This document shows positions 35,982 to 48,392 of a stretch of DNA of 64,000 nucleotides, one piece after another. Position 1 is the stretch's first letter. Each line of letters starts with the position of its first letter. Under the pieces are notes generated by a model, which made no database searches, was not told the DNA's origin, and saw only the letters and a program-made list of their open reading frames with translations. The position numbers and the translations under genes are program-made. Where the stretch lies: the NCBI GenBank assembly GCA_016808115.1, contig JAEQBH010004683.1, positions 1 to 64,000 on the forward strand. Direction: 5' to 3'. Source of the stretch: Tetrastigma voinierianum. Taxonomy: Eukaryota; Streptophyta; Magnoliopsida; Vitales; Vitaceae.

Positions 35982-36900
35982 ATTATCGACTTAACTTCTG
36001 GATCCCCCCCAATTGTTAAGCTAGACTGATCGCCTTCCCTAAGTATCAAGAAGGCAACGCTAAAACTTTGCAAAAAGGGTGTTCCAAGTGGTAGTAATTT
36101 ATCGCCTTCTCCAATGATTAAGTTAGGAAAAAAAACATGGAGAGTGAAAAGAGTACATCAAATGATTTATGCATGCCTTCCCTAAATGGGAATCTGACTT
36201 ATAGGTTTGGTTCACAAAATCCTCTCCCTTCCTTCTCGTGGATAGATTTTATCTCCTCCTAGCTTAAGGGAGGAAATCTTCTTTTCCTATCGATCATCAG
36301 TCTCTTCCCTATTAGGATTGCTTATTGCATTATGTCCTCCGAGGGCGAGGGATTCGTGGTTGGTAACGACCATGAAGATCAAGCGGCGATTTTCCGCCCA
36401 ACGCAAGGTTTATTCGAAACATACTTCCTGTGTGGGATAGAATTTCCATATGGGGTAGAATGGCAGAAGTCCCAGACGGGCCGCCTCGAGCAAGCCATGG
36501 AAAAGTTTATCCTAGCTTTCCTAGGTGACCTTCATAGATTCTCCCGTCTGAATAGTGTCTGCTTGATCTTGATGAGATGAGTGGAGTCGGGCCCACATAG
36601 ACCCAACGGGCTCGGCCCATCAAGTAACGGATCCCAGAGATCATGGTAGTCACAATCCGTTGCCATGTTAGCTCCTCTAAGGATATGGGAGAGGGTGAGA
36701 CGTGCTGCCAATGATGAGGTTCCTGCAGCATGAAATAATTTCTCCAAATTCAGATCTGTCCATCTCTTAGGATTGAATGGCGTCACAGATAGCTTTGGCC
36801 TTTGGCATCTATCTCTAGTATCGTATGCGTCATTTGCAGCTCCCGAAGCCACAGAACAACCTTCCGAAGACCCACAGCTTCAGCTTCCTTAGGCAAGCAT

Positions 36901-38500
36901 ATATGTCCCTTAAGATTTATGATATATTAGCTGTATCCATCAAGATAGCTGCATCCATATTATTACATTTTGTTATGAATATAAGAAGCTTTGATACATG
37001 AGAATATGAATTTAAGAATACAAAGATAAAGAAATTAACATATATAAAAGCGTTGTTTGACCAATTATGCTTATATGTATGGATGAGAGAGAATCTTTTC
37101 ACTATTCTTAAAAACACCTAGTATAAGATTATAAAGATCAAAGACAGACGATTAGAAAAATTATAAATGCGAAACCCCTAGATATTCACAATATCGGTAA
37201 ATATCTCACAAAACTCTTAATCTCTCTCAAACTCTAAATCTCTCGCACACACGAATATATAGTTTTACAGTTTCATTTTCATCATTTTTCCTCAATGATT
37301 CAAATATTAAGTAAAGATATTCCTAAACTTTCTAATATTATGAAGAATATAACACTAGGGAGTTTGAGACATTTTAATGTATTTCAATGTTGGGGTGGCT
37401 TACTCATTTCTTTGGTTAAACTCCATGGAGCCTCTTCATTGTCACCCACGTCTTTTCGCTTACTTTCTCCATTCATAGTACTCTTCAATTCTATTTTTGA
37501 TTAATGGATTTTCTCAATGGTTTTATTTATTTAAAGTTTCTCTATAATTTTTTCTTTTTTTTTTCTTATTGCATATTCTCCTTACTTTAACAATGCTTTT
37601 TATAATAGGTCAAACAAATTACACACAACCCATACATGGCATGATAAGTTTTTTGCGGGTTTGAATTGAGTTTAATCGTATTTAGGTCAAAGGTGTATTG
37701 AACCGAATAACCCATTTAATAAATGGATTATATTCGTGTCAATCCACATAATACAAATTTGACTCAAATTGACTCCTTTAATTACAATATTAATTAATAT
37801 TTAACATAGATTAACTCATTTATATACTATTTGTTAAATATTGATAGAATTGATTATAATTTATATTTTTTAAATTATCAAAATTAATAAACGGGTTATA
37901 TGTGTTGTGTCGTGTTACCTAATTATTAATTGTGGCTGTGTATGAATTTTGTTATCGCATCGCTTATGATTTGTGAGGTTATTAGATCGACGACATAAGA
38001 AGACATTGTTATCGATACGATCTAAAATACGCACTAGCAAAACAATGACTGTTGTTACCCTTCCCTTATAATGAATCATTATTTCATATTTATCTTAAGT
38101 TGATCAGTTTTTCTTTCCTCCTAGCTTATGTATGTTTAATTTTATCACTCTGCTGAAAGCAAAGGTTGAAGATTGTAACACCCATACAAATTAGTCAAAA
38201 TTCTAATGAATTGAATTGATGCTACATGATTTAGTCATCAATCAAGAAAAAAAATAGTTTGATGTGATTTCAATAATATAAAGAAAATCGATTTGATCTG
38301 AGTATTACCAATTACTACAGATAAGTAATGCGTTGAACTCCAAATATTTTCTTTTTCCTGTTTATTCATCTTCAATCTTTATGGACAGATAGAAGATTCA
38401 TACATTTAGGATATTGCACCTCAATTTCATAGTATTGAATGAATAATTCTTCTGTACTACAGTAATTTTCTTGGCATCCAATCATCAACTTGGCAAGTCT
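36901..38500. other. AT-rich spacer with a dispersed-repeat candidate
   Basis: No gene seen. About 37640-37990 (ttgaattgagtttaatcg...aacgggttatatgtgttgtgtc) has the look of a dispersed plant repeat. A T-rich tract lies at 37540-37570. Confidence 0.4.
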
Positions 38501-38511
38501 ACTCACGTCAG

Positions 38512-38614
38512 GACAAAATAGAAGTCAGACTATTGTAGGTGCAGAGAAAGTCAAGAAGATATTTCACATGTACAAATTGGCACCCATACTCATTGACTTT
38601 GCGAACCCTTACTT
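38512..38614 (+). promoter_or_regulatory. Promoter-like region of kinase copy 4
   Basis: Contains caaaatagaagtcagac (38515-38531), also present upstream of copy 5; two W-box-type TTGACT cores (38549-38554 on minus, 38593-38598 on plus); and a TATA-like cttataaag near 38612. WRKY binding to W-boxes in SIRK/FRK1-type promoters is known for the family; binding here is inference. Confidence 0.45.
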
Positions 38615-38756
38615 ATAAAGTCACAATGCTCAATTAATCTTGTAAAATGTACAAGAAATTCTGTATCTGTGAATTTTCAAGAATTCTCAAATGGAGATGT
38701 TGGTGGGTCTTTACAGATAAATTGTAGATATTTTCTTCAACTGAAAGAGGAGATCA

Positions 38757-41700
38757 ATGGAGTTTTTATTCTTGTTTATTGGTTGTTTGGCCCTTAGTAC
38801 CAGTGCCACTCTGGTCCATGGACAAGATCAATCAGGTATGTTTTTCATTTTCTTTTTCCCCTTTGCTTAACAAATATAAATTCATTTTCTATTTACAACA
38901 AGATGAACTGTCAGGCTTTATTAGTATGGATCAAAGGCTGAGAGCTCAGACTACAATGACACCTCAACCGCATACTAATACACTTCCGATGCTCAATTCA
39001 TCGATACCGGAATAATCAAGACCATTTCAGCCGATGTCATGCCGGAAAATCTTCCTAAGTACTTGTCCAGTGTTAGAGCTTTTCCAGAAGGACTCAAAAA
39101 TTGTTACACCATTAAAGTTGCAGAAGGGAACAAGTATTTGATCAGAGCAGTTTTCATGTATGGCAACTACGACTCAAAAAACCAGGCCCCGGAATTGACT
39201 GTATCTCAATGCAGATGAATGGGGACTGCAGTGAAAATGAGGAATTAAATGATACCGTAATCATGAGATTCGCTACATGTTCAGATAACTGATTATTTGC
39301 ATAGCCTGTCTGGTAAATACTGGCATGGAACCTTTATATCAGCATTGAGCTCAGAAAACTGAATGCTTCCATGGCGAGACCCAGCCCGATCATTGCCTTG
39401 CCAGGAGGCTTGATATTGGCTCAACAAGTTAAATGACATAGTCAGGTGAGGCACATTTTGGCAATGTACTTCTTGTTGGAAACTATAAACTCTATTTAGA
39501 AACTATTGACTTATATTCAGTTTTTAAAATCACATGGAAGAATATTTTATTTTATTTTCAATATTTAGTTTCTATTTCTATTTTTTGAGAATATTTAAGT
39601 TTTGAAGTGCCTTGAGACATGGCTCAAGTGGTAGCGGATGAGATGGACATATGGGCAATCCAAGTCTGTCTCGAATCTGTAAACAAAGAACTACACCACA
39701 TACAAAGCTGAATAGACATAAAAAAATTTAAGTTTGTAGAAAGTTTCTTTCAATAGGAGATTTTATTTTATTTAGTTTGAATAGTTATAACAGACTCTTG
39801 TTCTTATGTGACTTATGGTAAAGGGGACAGGTGAATAAGAGGTCCTGAGTCCTTATCCGAGCATAATACTAGAACATTCGGAGACTTTCTAATAATATTA
39901 AGAACAAGAGATGAGTATGAGAATTATAGTATGTAATAAAGTTTTTTTTCTTCTCCGAAGATTATGTAATAATGTTTTTCTCAATTAACTTGTTATCACG
40001 CTTCCGCGCCTCCAACATTTCTGAATATGAATATGAATCAGGTACAAGGACGATATCTATGATCGCATTTGGGAACCATACAGAGGCTCTGCAGCTTGGG
40101 AATCATTGATCCTAAAGAATACGAGCGCAATACTTCGAAACAGAAACTATTTCATACCGCCTTCAGCTGTGATGAGGACTGCAGTTAGACCGAAAAATCG
40201 AAGCACACCATTGGAACTGAGCTATACCCCTGATGATGATACTCAGCAGTTTTATGTTTACATGCACTTTGCCGAGATTGAAGACGTAAATGTGAATCGA
40301 AGTTTCAGTATCTGGATGAATGGGGGATTATTTTATGATCAGTATCTTGTTCTCAAAGGCCCCAGTCCCTTGACTGTGTATAGCTTTTATGCTGTCAGTG
40401 GAACTTCCCTTGATTTTTCGTTTTATCCGGCGAATGACTCCATCCTTCCGCCTATTCTCAATGCCATAGAGTTTTACCTGCTAAAGCTGTTCATGGAATC
40501 ACCAACTGAACAAAATGATGGTTAGTTCATAGACATATATACATATGTCGGTTTTAGTACTAATTAGTTCAATTGTTTTCAGACCTTCATCATATGATAG
40601 TTTTTGGTTTCTTTTTGGGAGATTATAGTTGAAATTATCAGGGAGATAAAATCAGTGTATGGGGTTAAGAGGAACTGGCAAGGAGATCCTTGTGCGCCGA
40701 AAAAACAGTTATGGGATGGGCTTGAATGCAGCTACCATGGCCAGAATTTCAGTAGGATCATCTCTCTGTGAGTTTTGACTTCTGTGAACTGAAAAGACTT
40801 GGTTAATTCAATGTGTTTATATGAATATTATTGAACTTTTTTTCTGATGAATATCAATCATTATAATCTGTGAGTAGGGACCTCTCCTCAAGCCAATTGT
40901 CCGGGAAGATAGACTCTTCACTGTCTAAGCTCAAATCGTTACAGTACTTGTAAGTATGAAATACAAATAAAAGCAGGGAAACTGATGTTTTTTTGCAATT
41001 TTTTTGAAATGGGAACCTTTCAAATTATTGAAAGAATGGATAGAAAAATTAAGTAATTGTTTCATTATAACAGAGATTTATCGAACAACAACCTTACTGG
41101 AGAAGTGCCAGAGTTTCTCACCCAACTGCCTCTATTGAAGACCCTGTAAGTTGGTGGAATTTATTTTTCTTAGGCAAATGACTAAAATGAAATGCCTATT
41201 GAATTCTCTGTTGCTCTTTCCAGAAATTTATCAGGGAATGAGTTCACAGGTTCTGTTCCATCACTTCTCATTGAAAGATCAAAAAATGGATCCCTGACTT
41301 TGAGGTTTGCACAACAAACTGAAAACATACATTCAGTTTTCACACTCTGGGGTTCGATTGATTGATTTAAATTTTCCAATTTCATTCTTTTTGTTTCTTG
41401 TTTCTTATCTTTCCCTACTTGGTAACTAATAACTATACTTTTTAATACTAGTGTGGATGTTAGTCCAATTCCTTGTGCAATGGCCTCATGCAAAAAGAAG
41501 AAGAGTGTCATTATACCAGTAGTTGCATCCATTGCTTCAGTTTTAGTCCTCTTGAGTGCAGTCGCAATCTTGTTGATCTTGAGAAAAACCCGACGAGGAA
41601 AAGGTTAGAGACACCATGTCTTAATGAAGTTATAATTTTGGAATGTTAGTGCTTGTTACTAACAAAATGATTTTCTTCTCTATACAAAGGGGGGCTTACT

Positions 41701-43058
41701 GCCAGAGCTGAAGAACAAAATGAGAAATTGGAGCCAAAGAGCCTGCAATTTTCATATTCTGAACTTGTAAACATTACTAACAACTTCAAAAAAGTAATTG
41801 TAAAGAGATCTGAAATGTTCATGGTGGCTGTCAAGGATGCGAAACCCAGGTTACTGTCAAGATGTTATCCAAATCACGCTTAAGGGCATGAATTTCAGAC
41901 CGAGGCTAGTGTTTTTTTCTTCATTATGAACCCTCAACACCTATTGAAATTTATAGTTTCCTTTTCAATTTGGCTAAGATTGGATAGTGCCTATTTGCAT
42001 CAATGCAGGCTCAGTTGATGATGAAAATTCATCACAGAAACTTGGCTTCCCTCATTGGATACTGCAATGAAGGACAACACTTGGGGCTTGTATATGAGTA
42101 CATGGCTAATGGAAACTTGCAAGAGTATTTGTCAAGTATAAGCTTCTATGCATTTTCTTTCACTATATTCATCTGAAAGCACTTCAAAATTTCTTCGAAA
42201 CTTGAGTTCTAATTGAACTAATATATGTTATTATGCAGCTACAAGTACTGCTGTCTTGAGTTGGGATCAGAGACTTCGAATAGCAGTTGATGCAGCACAA
42301 GGTTTGGAAGCTAATAAACACAAATTTTCTTTGAAATTCATGGTTTTTACTTTTTTCTCCTCATAGATATATGCTAACAAGAGTAGGAATCTGATTTGCA
42401 GCATTGGAGTATTTACATAATGGTTGCAAACCACCTATAATCCATAGAGATGTAAAGACTTCCAACATTTTGTTGGATGAGAAACTGCTAGCAAAAGTTA
42501 CAGATTTTGGGTCGTCCAGAATCATGCCAGTTGAAAATGGCAGCCATGTATCAACTGCAGTTGTAGGCACAGTAGGCTACATCGATCCTGAGTAGGTCTT
42601 TCTCACTTAACTCCATCAAATCTCAATGATTCTTGAAAAACAATTACTAAACAGACCTTAAATACCAACTTTCTTTCTTGATTTTTACAATTGGGGATTC
42701 TTCAACTTGTTCTCAGGTATTACAGACTGAATAAATTGAACGAGAAAAGTGATGTTTATAACTTTGGGATTGTCCTGTTGGAGCTAGTCACAGGGCAGCC
42801 TGCAATCATACCAGGCCATGAGAGGAAACACATAACACAATGGCTCAACCCCATGCTAACTAGAGGAGAAATAAGAGACATTGTAGACTCAAGGCTAAGT
42901 GGGGGCTTCAGCATCAATTCTGCCTGGAAAATATTGGAGACAGTAATGGCATGTAGTACCAACCCCATGCAAAGATTCCAAGAATGAATCAAGTAGTACT
43001 TGAATTAAAGGAATGCTTGGACATGGGATATCTGCAGCAAGGGAAGTACTACTACTAA
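38757..43058 (+). pseudogene. LRR-RLK I-type receptor kinase, copy 4 (full-length layout, disabled)
   Basis: Thirteen exons can be traced: 38757-38835 (signal peptide MEFLFLFIGCLALSTSAT), 38934-39444 and 40042-40520 (malectin-like), 40629-40767 (WQGDPCAPK), 40878-40949, 41074-41145 and 41224-41304 (LRRs), 41452-41603 (TM, SVIIPVVASIASVLVLLSAV, then a basic stop-transfer), 41690-41904, 42009-42135, 42239-42301, 42402-42591 and 42717-43058 (kinase). Normally a plasma-membrane receptor kinase. Lesions: exon 2 is out of frame with a stop at 39013-39015; the G-loop and lysine exon is scrambled; one more shift follows AMAC-equivalent VMAC near 42955. The catalytic loop (HRDVKTSN) and DFG are intact. 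Exons 3-8 and 10-12 remain open, so they can mislead gene callers. Confidence 0.88.
40042..40520 (+). CDS. Malectin-like exon of kinase copy 4
   Basis: Open exon reading YKDDIYDRIWEPY, NYFIPPSAVMRTAV, LELSYTPDD, YVYMHFAEIEDV, SGTSLDFSFYPAND and LPPILNAIEFYL: the second half of the malectin-like carbohydrate-binding-type ectodomain. AG before 40042 and GT after 40520. Part of a gene broken upstream, so probably not translated in its normal context. Confidence 0.8.
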
Positions 43059-44400
43059 GAGAAAGAACATTCACAGCAGTTAGAGCATTAGTCAAATGAT
43101 TTATCCGCTTAATCAGACTTCTCACGGATCCACAAAGGACTGATCAAATTTGAGTGATTTGTTGGAAGAATTTCTTAGTTTGCTGATGTTTCTACTTCAT
43201 GAGTTAAAACTGTTGATGATTTTCTTTTCTTGAAACCTGGTTTTGAAATGTCTTGTAAGATTTAATATAAAGCTTCTATACAGATATATACTTTATGTCA
43301 TGTACTAAAGTTCTTATCAATGCCTTTTATTCAAATTTTAGATTGCATATATCATAATGTCTTAAACAATATATTTATTTTCACATTAATTCATGACATT
43401 CCAACAATGTATCCTTAGCCATCCTTGGAGGGACCTCATCAAGGAGGTGTTTGGTTCCTAGAAAATACGACGCAAAGGAAAAAAAGTGGAAAGGAAAATG
43501 ATTTTCCTATGTTTGGTTATCTAATGAAAAATCTTAAAGAAAATAAAATATAAATATATAAAATTGTTCAGAACTTATTTATTTTTTAAATTTTTTAATC
43601 TTTTATATTGATAAATTAAAATAGATTCAAAATAATAAATAAAAAATAATATGTTGGATTTAATTCTCTATTTTTATTTTCCTCAATTTTTCTAGGAACC
43701 AAATATAGCTTAGAGGTTCAAGCATTACATTCCCTTCAAATGCATCAAAATATTTTTTTGATTCTAATGTCTCTTCTTTGTTTAGTGGTTACTTTCCCTC
43801 CAAATGTACCAAAATAAGTCAAAGGATGTTCATCGAACCTTTCTCCTTGGCATAACCAAATCTTGGGTCTTCTATGTGAAATTTTTTTAGTTGACTACAG
43901 AAAAATCAATTGCAATTCACGTACAACTTAGTATGTTTTTGATAAAATAATCAAGTATGATATAATCCATGAGGCCCGATGCAAATGGTAAAAATTGAGA
44001 AGAGATTATGAGAAATTTATGTTCAAATTCTTGTAAGAACACGTTAATACACTGATTGAATAGATGTAAAAGGAAAAAAAAAATCTAGTATCCTATAAAT
44101 TTAGAGGTCAATCTTCTCTAATTAAATACAAGGGATAAAAGCAATTGTCAGCAAAGGGTTCATAAAAATCTTGGTTGAATTATGGTCAAATCTTCCGGTT
44201 ATCCTAAAACATAAGTTAAAGGACAAAGGAAATATTGATTTTTCCTGACAACTTGTAGTGTTTATTTTTGAATTTATTGGACGTACAAAAGTTGAAAATT
44301 GGTGCGGTTGACAAAATAGAGAGCTACACATCAAAATCTGAACATGTCGACACAAAAATGAAAAAGTCAGAAACTAAATGATGAATGGAATCAAACTCAT
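43059..44400. other. Spacer between kinase copies 4 and 5
   Basis: AT-rich with one MITE-like element (43447-43709). No gene recognised in the rest. Confidence 0.5.
43447..43709. mobile_element. MITE-like element, family 1, best copy
   Basis: About 263 bp with terminal inverted repeats: tttggttcctagaaaa at the left and ttttctaggaaccaaa at the right. The interior is AT-rich with no coding. It resembles short elements in kinase introns at 46490-46800 and 48080-48392. Confidence 0.75.
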
Positions 44401-44428
44401 GATTGATTAATGCAGAGGGCTAATGGAG

Positions 44429-44470
44429 TTGACTTCAAAAGTAACAAAATAGAGGTCAACCATTGTAGAT
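44429..44470 (+). promoter_or_regulatory. Paired W-boxes upstream of kinase copy 5
   Basis: TTGACT at 44429-44434 and GGTCAA (TTGACC on minus) at 44454-44459, the second within caaaatagaggtcaacc, which is shared with the promoter of copy 4 (38515). WRKY control of this gene type is established in Arabidopsis; function here is inferred. Confidence 0.5.
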
Positions 44471-44676
44471 AAAGAAATTAAAAAAATACCCAAGAATTGA
44501 AGTCTACAGGACAGTAGAAGTTGTGGGTATCGTTAGATATTCCAAGTCTCTTGTAGATTATGAGTAGTAAGATGTTGGTAGAGAGGTCTGATCTGATCCC
44601 TTTAATATTTCTTATATGAAATTGCAAAGTATTTTTTTTTCGTGAAATTTTCTTTCATTGAATGGACTTCAGAATA

Positions 44677-47600
44677 ATGGAGATGTTTCTGTTCTTCTTT
44701 GGTTGTTTGGCTCTTAATACTCTTCTGGTTCAGGGGCAAGATCAATCAGGTATAATCTTTTTCTACATTTTCTCCACAATTTATCACTAGAATAGTATGA
44801 AAAAAGATTATATAATAAGCTTCATTTAATTCCAAATCTTCAGGTTTCATAAGCATTGACTGTGGCCTGGCTGAGGGTACAGACTATACCGATGCCACAA
44901 CCAGCATCATCTACACCTCCGACGCTCAATTCATCGATACCGGAACAAACAAGAGCATCTCCCCAGATTCGGAACCCGAAAACCTCGCCAAGTACTTGTC
45001 CAGTGTTCGAGCTTTTCCAGAGGGACTAAAAAATTGTTACACCTTCAAACTTGTCCAAGGCAACAAGTACTTGATCAGAGCTGTGTTCATGTATGGCAAC
45101 TACGACTCCGAAAATCGGCCCCCGGAATTCGGACTGTATCTCAATGCCGAGGAATGGGAGACGGTGAAATTGGAGAACTCAAGTGATGTTGTGGTCAAGG
45201 AGATCATACATGTCCAAGAAACCGATTATTTGCATGTTTGTCTGGTGAATACCGGCTTGGGAATGCCTTTCATATCTGCTTTGGAGCTCAGGCTGCTGAA
45301 TAATACCATATACAAAACTCAGTCTGCTTCATTAGTCCTCGGTACTCGGCTCGATATCGGATCCACGAGCAATGACACGATCAGGTGAGGCTATTTTGAT
45401 AGTTGGTAACTGATAATTGATGCTGGTAGCTGATTATAAATTCCTATTTGATATAGTAATTCATTAAAAATAATTGATTGTAGATTAATTTATTTATATA
45501 AAGAGATATAAAAACAATGCATGTATATATGAAAAAAGAGACCAAAAATAAAAAAAAATTTATATATGAAATTATAAAAATTTATAACCATAAATAAAGA
45601 AAAAAATTATTTTAAAATATACCTTTTAATAATCATTGAATTCCTAAACAGTCTTTTACGATAGGGAGAGAATGATTAAAAATGAAAATTTGATATTTTA
45701 ATAAGAGCGGATCAGAATAAGTAATAATCTGTAGTTTTTTTCCATCATGAGTTGTTTAGTTCTAATATTCTATTAGTAACTAATTAAGAGTCTTTACCAA
45801 ACAATTTATAGAGTTGATAGGAGGTGAATCACCCATCCATTATTAACTTTATATAACTTTTTGGACATATAGGTACAAGGACGATGACTACGATCGGATA
45901 TGGAAGCCATATGTCTCGTCTAGTTGGGAATTAGTGAGCTTGAGGTATGCTAGTGACATATTGAGCACGAATGATTTTGTCCCACCATCTAAAGTTATGA
46001 GAACTGCTGCTATGCCTAAGAATGGAAGCAGATCAATGGAACTGCGGTATGATCCAGACGATGCTACTAAGCGATTTTATGCGTACATGCATTTTTCTGA
46101 GCTGGAGGAGCTTGGTAATGGTGGATATAGAAATTTTAGTATATTGCTGAATGGAGATTTCTGGTACGGCCCTATGGATGTCCATGACTTAAATCCAGTG
46201 ACAGTGTATAGCCAATATCCAGTAAGTGGAACTTCCCTAGAGTTTTCGTTGGTTCAAGCAAATGATTCCAAGTTTCCACCGATTCTCAACGCCATAGAGC
46301 TTTACTGGGTGAAGGAGTTCCTTCAATCACCAACTGAGCAAAGTGAAGGTGAGTTTGTTTGTAACTTTTTAAGAATGATCCATTTTTCAATTGTTTAGAT
46401 GTTTTTGTCTTAAAACTCCTGCCCTCCTGGCCTTCTATTTCATAAGTTTAAAATGCGTCTACATGATTAAGAGGAGCCTAGAGTCTTTACCGAATCAAAA
46501 AGTAATAGGGAAAGCAAAAAAAAAAAATACTAAGAAAAATTATATTCTCACAGGTTTAGTTTAATTATAGAAAATATAAAATAAAATCAAATAAAATCAA
46601 AATTCCTCAAATTTTTTTACATGTTTTTAGATTCTTAGTCCTTATATAATGTAGGTAAATAAATATATAAAATCAATTAAACAAACATATATAGAATTAA
46701 TTTATTGATTTTAAACTTATTTTTTATTTTCCTCTTAATTTTCTTTCCTTTCACTTTTCCTCTATATTTTATTTTTTTAGTACTTTTCAAGTTTCAAATG
46801 GAATCTTAGCATTTTTTTTTATTTTCCTAGTACTTTTTGGGTTCAAAACAGAGCATTAGGTTTTCAGGTTTCTTCTTTATTTTTCTCAGGTTTAAAACAT
46901 ATATTTTTTTTTATTTGTTAGGAACTTAGAAAGGACTAAGGAAAGAAAATGTAGTTAAAAACGGGAATTAATGAAAATCTAGATAAATAAAAATAGGCTA
47001 AATGAATAAATTAACTCTATATTTTCATAATAACTCATTTTTAATAGTGTAAACATTATCAACTCTATTTAAAAGACTTTTACGGCATTTTAAAGTTTTG
47101 AGTTCTTTTTTTCCATTCAATGTGAGATATGAGATCAACTAGTACTATTGACATATGCCTTAATTTCTTTTAGTTGTTACATAGGAAGGAGAATTTGTCT
47201 GACTTTTCAAAATTGTAGTTGAAGCTATAAGGAATGCAAAGTCAGTGTATGGGGTGAAAAGGAACTGGCAAGGAGATCCCTGTGCTCCAAAAAAGTACTT
47301 GTGGGATGGCCTTGACTGCAGCTACAATGGCTCCAATTCCCCTAAGATCATCTCTCTGTGAGTTTTCTGCCCTTAAAACCCAATCCAATCTAATGACTAC
47401 TATGAATTAGGGATAAAATATACAAATGCTTCCAAGTTTTACCCGTATGTCCTATTTTGCATCTTAACTTTTTTTAGGTCCCAAGATACACTCGACGTTT
47501 ACTTTGGTAGCTCAATCATGCTCTTGTTGTTAGAAAATGACATATATGGACAAATGCTCGTTAAAAACCCCCATTAATTATCCCACACGTTTAAAAGTTT

Positions 47601-47850
47601 ACACCCTAATTATGACTTTTTTTAACGAATGAGCAATGAGCGTATTACTAAATAAACATCGTGGCATATCCCGAGATAAAAAGTTCATTGACAAAGACAT
47701 ACACAAGAAACTCGAGACATTTATGCACCTTATACCCATGTGAATTATTGAATCTTCTTCTAATGAATACCATTCTAATATGTGACTAGGAACCTGTCTT
47801 CAAGGGTCTGGGAAGATAGACTCCTTCTCTGTCCAATCTCAAATCCTTAG
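44677..47850 (+). CDS. Possible secreted malectin-like protein from the open front of copy 5
   Basis: Exons 44677-44749, 44844-45384, 45873-46348, 47219-47357 and 47790-47850 join in frame to a stop at 47848-47850, giving about 429 residues. Contents: hydrophobic signal peptide (about residues 1-22, ending VQG before QDQSG), complete malectin-like domain (about 25-365: GFISIDCGLAEG, YLSSVRAFPEGLKNCYT, RAVFMYGNYD, YKDDDYDRIWKPY, VMRTAA, YAYMHFSELEEL, SGTSLEFSL, LPPILNAIEL-type end), then the WQGDPCAP segment and the first residues of an LRR. No TM segment, so the product would be secreted. This reading is inferred; nonsense-mediated decay of the transcript is the main alternative. Confidence 0.5.
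46490..46800. mobile_element. MITE-like element, family 1, in intron of copy 5
   Basis: AT-rich insertion in the intron after 46348, ending tttcaaatggaatc, with motifs tactaagaaaa, ttcttagtccttatataat and ttttcctc shared with 48080-48392. Ends uncertain. Confidence 0.45.
47410..47737. mobile_element. MITE-like element, family 2, copy 2, in intron of copy 5
   Basis: 328 bp with inverted ends gggataaaatatacaaatg and, on minus, gggtataaggtgcataaatg. Interior ctattttgc...ttttttaggtc matches the element at 15520-15832. Located in the intron between exons ending 47357 and starting 47790. Confidence 0.75.
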
Positions 47851-48079
47851 AGTACTTGTAAGTATGAAAGTTATACAATGAAAATCAAATATAACTTCTG
47901 TGAGCTCCAATTTTTCAAATTTGTTGTAACTGTACTAATATTTTCATTACAGAGATTTATCAAACAATGGTCTAACTGGTGAACTGCCAGATTTCCTCAC
48001 CCAACTGCCTCTACTAAAGACTCTGTAAGTTAATGGGACTTATTTTTTCAATATTATGTTAATATTTTAATGCAAATGT

Positions 48080-48392
48080 ATAGTTCGGTTTAACTCGAAC
48101 ATCAAAAATAATAATAATAATAAGAAAATTATTTTTTCATATTTGATTTTTACCATGAAAAATATAAAAGAACGCTACAAATATAACCAAAATTCCTTAA
48201 AATTTTTTTATATATTTTTAATTTTCTTAGTCTTTATATAATAGAGAGAAGTTTGAATAAACATATAACATTAATTTATTATGGTTTAAACAAATTTTTA
48301 TTTTCCTTCAAATATTCTTTCATTCCACTTTTCTTCTTTATTTTCCTCAATATTTTCTTTCTTTATTACTTTCCAAATTATAAACAGAGCCA
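48080..48392. mobile_element. MITE-like element, family 1, in another intron of copy 5
   Basis: AT-rich, about 310 bp, ends ttccaaattataaacagagcc; shares ttcttagtctttatataat and ttccttcaaat/ttttcctc motifs with 46490-46800. It enlarges the intron between LRR exons. Confidence 0.5.

Larger units (their letters stand above)
28400..36900 (-). mobile_element. Tat-like Ty3/Gypsy retrotransposon, minus strand, interrupted
   Basis: Read on the minus strand from right to left: primer-binding-like site (35962-35981), gag (about 35100-34332), protease/linker (34034-33825), RT (33560-32780), RNase H (32597-32273), RNase H/integrase linker (32270-31720), integrase (29639-28430). This gag-PR-RT-RH-INT order is Gypsy order. 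RT and RNase H wording (DMLVKSK, MKLNPQ, QRGIEANPS, SLSEVETRYTHLE) is typical of the Tat lineage. The element is split by an LTR at 29640-31719 and riddled with stops. The 5' LTR should lie at about 35985-36900; the 3' LTR was not found. Confidence 0.85.

Noticed and set aside
42402..42595. Stop codon after IDPE in kinase copy 4 as a disabling mutation
   Set aside because: The TAG lies in the intron donor (cctga|gtagg); the exon joins correctly to 42717. The true lesions are elsewhere.
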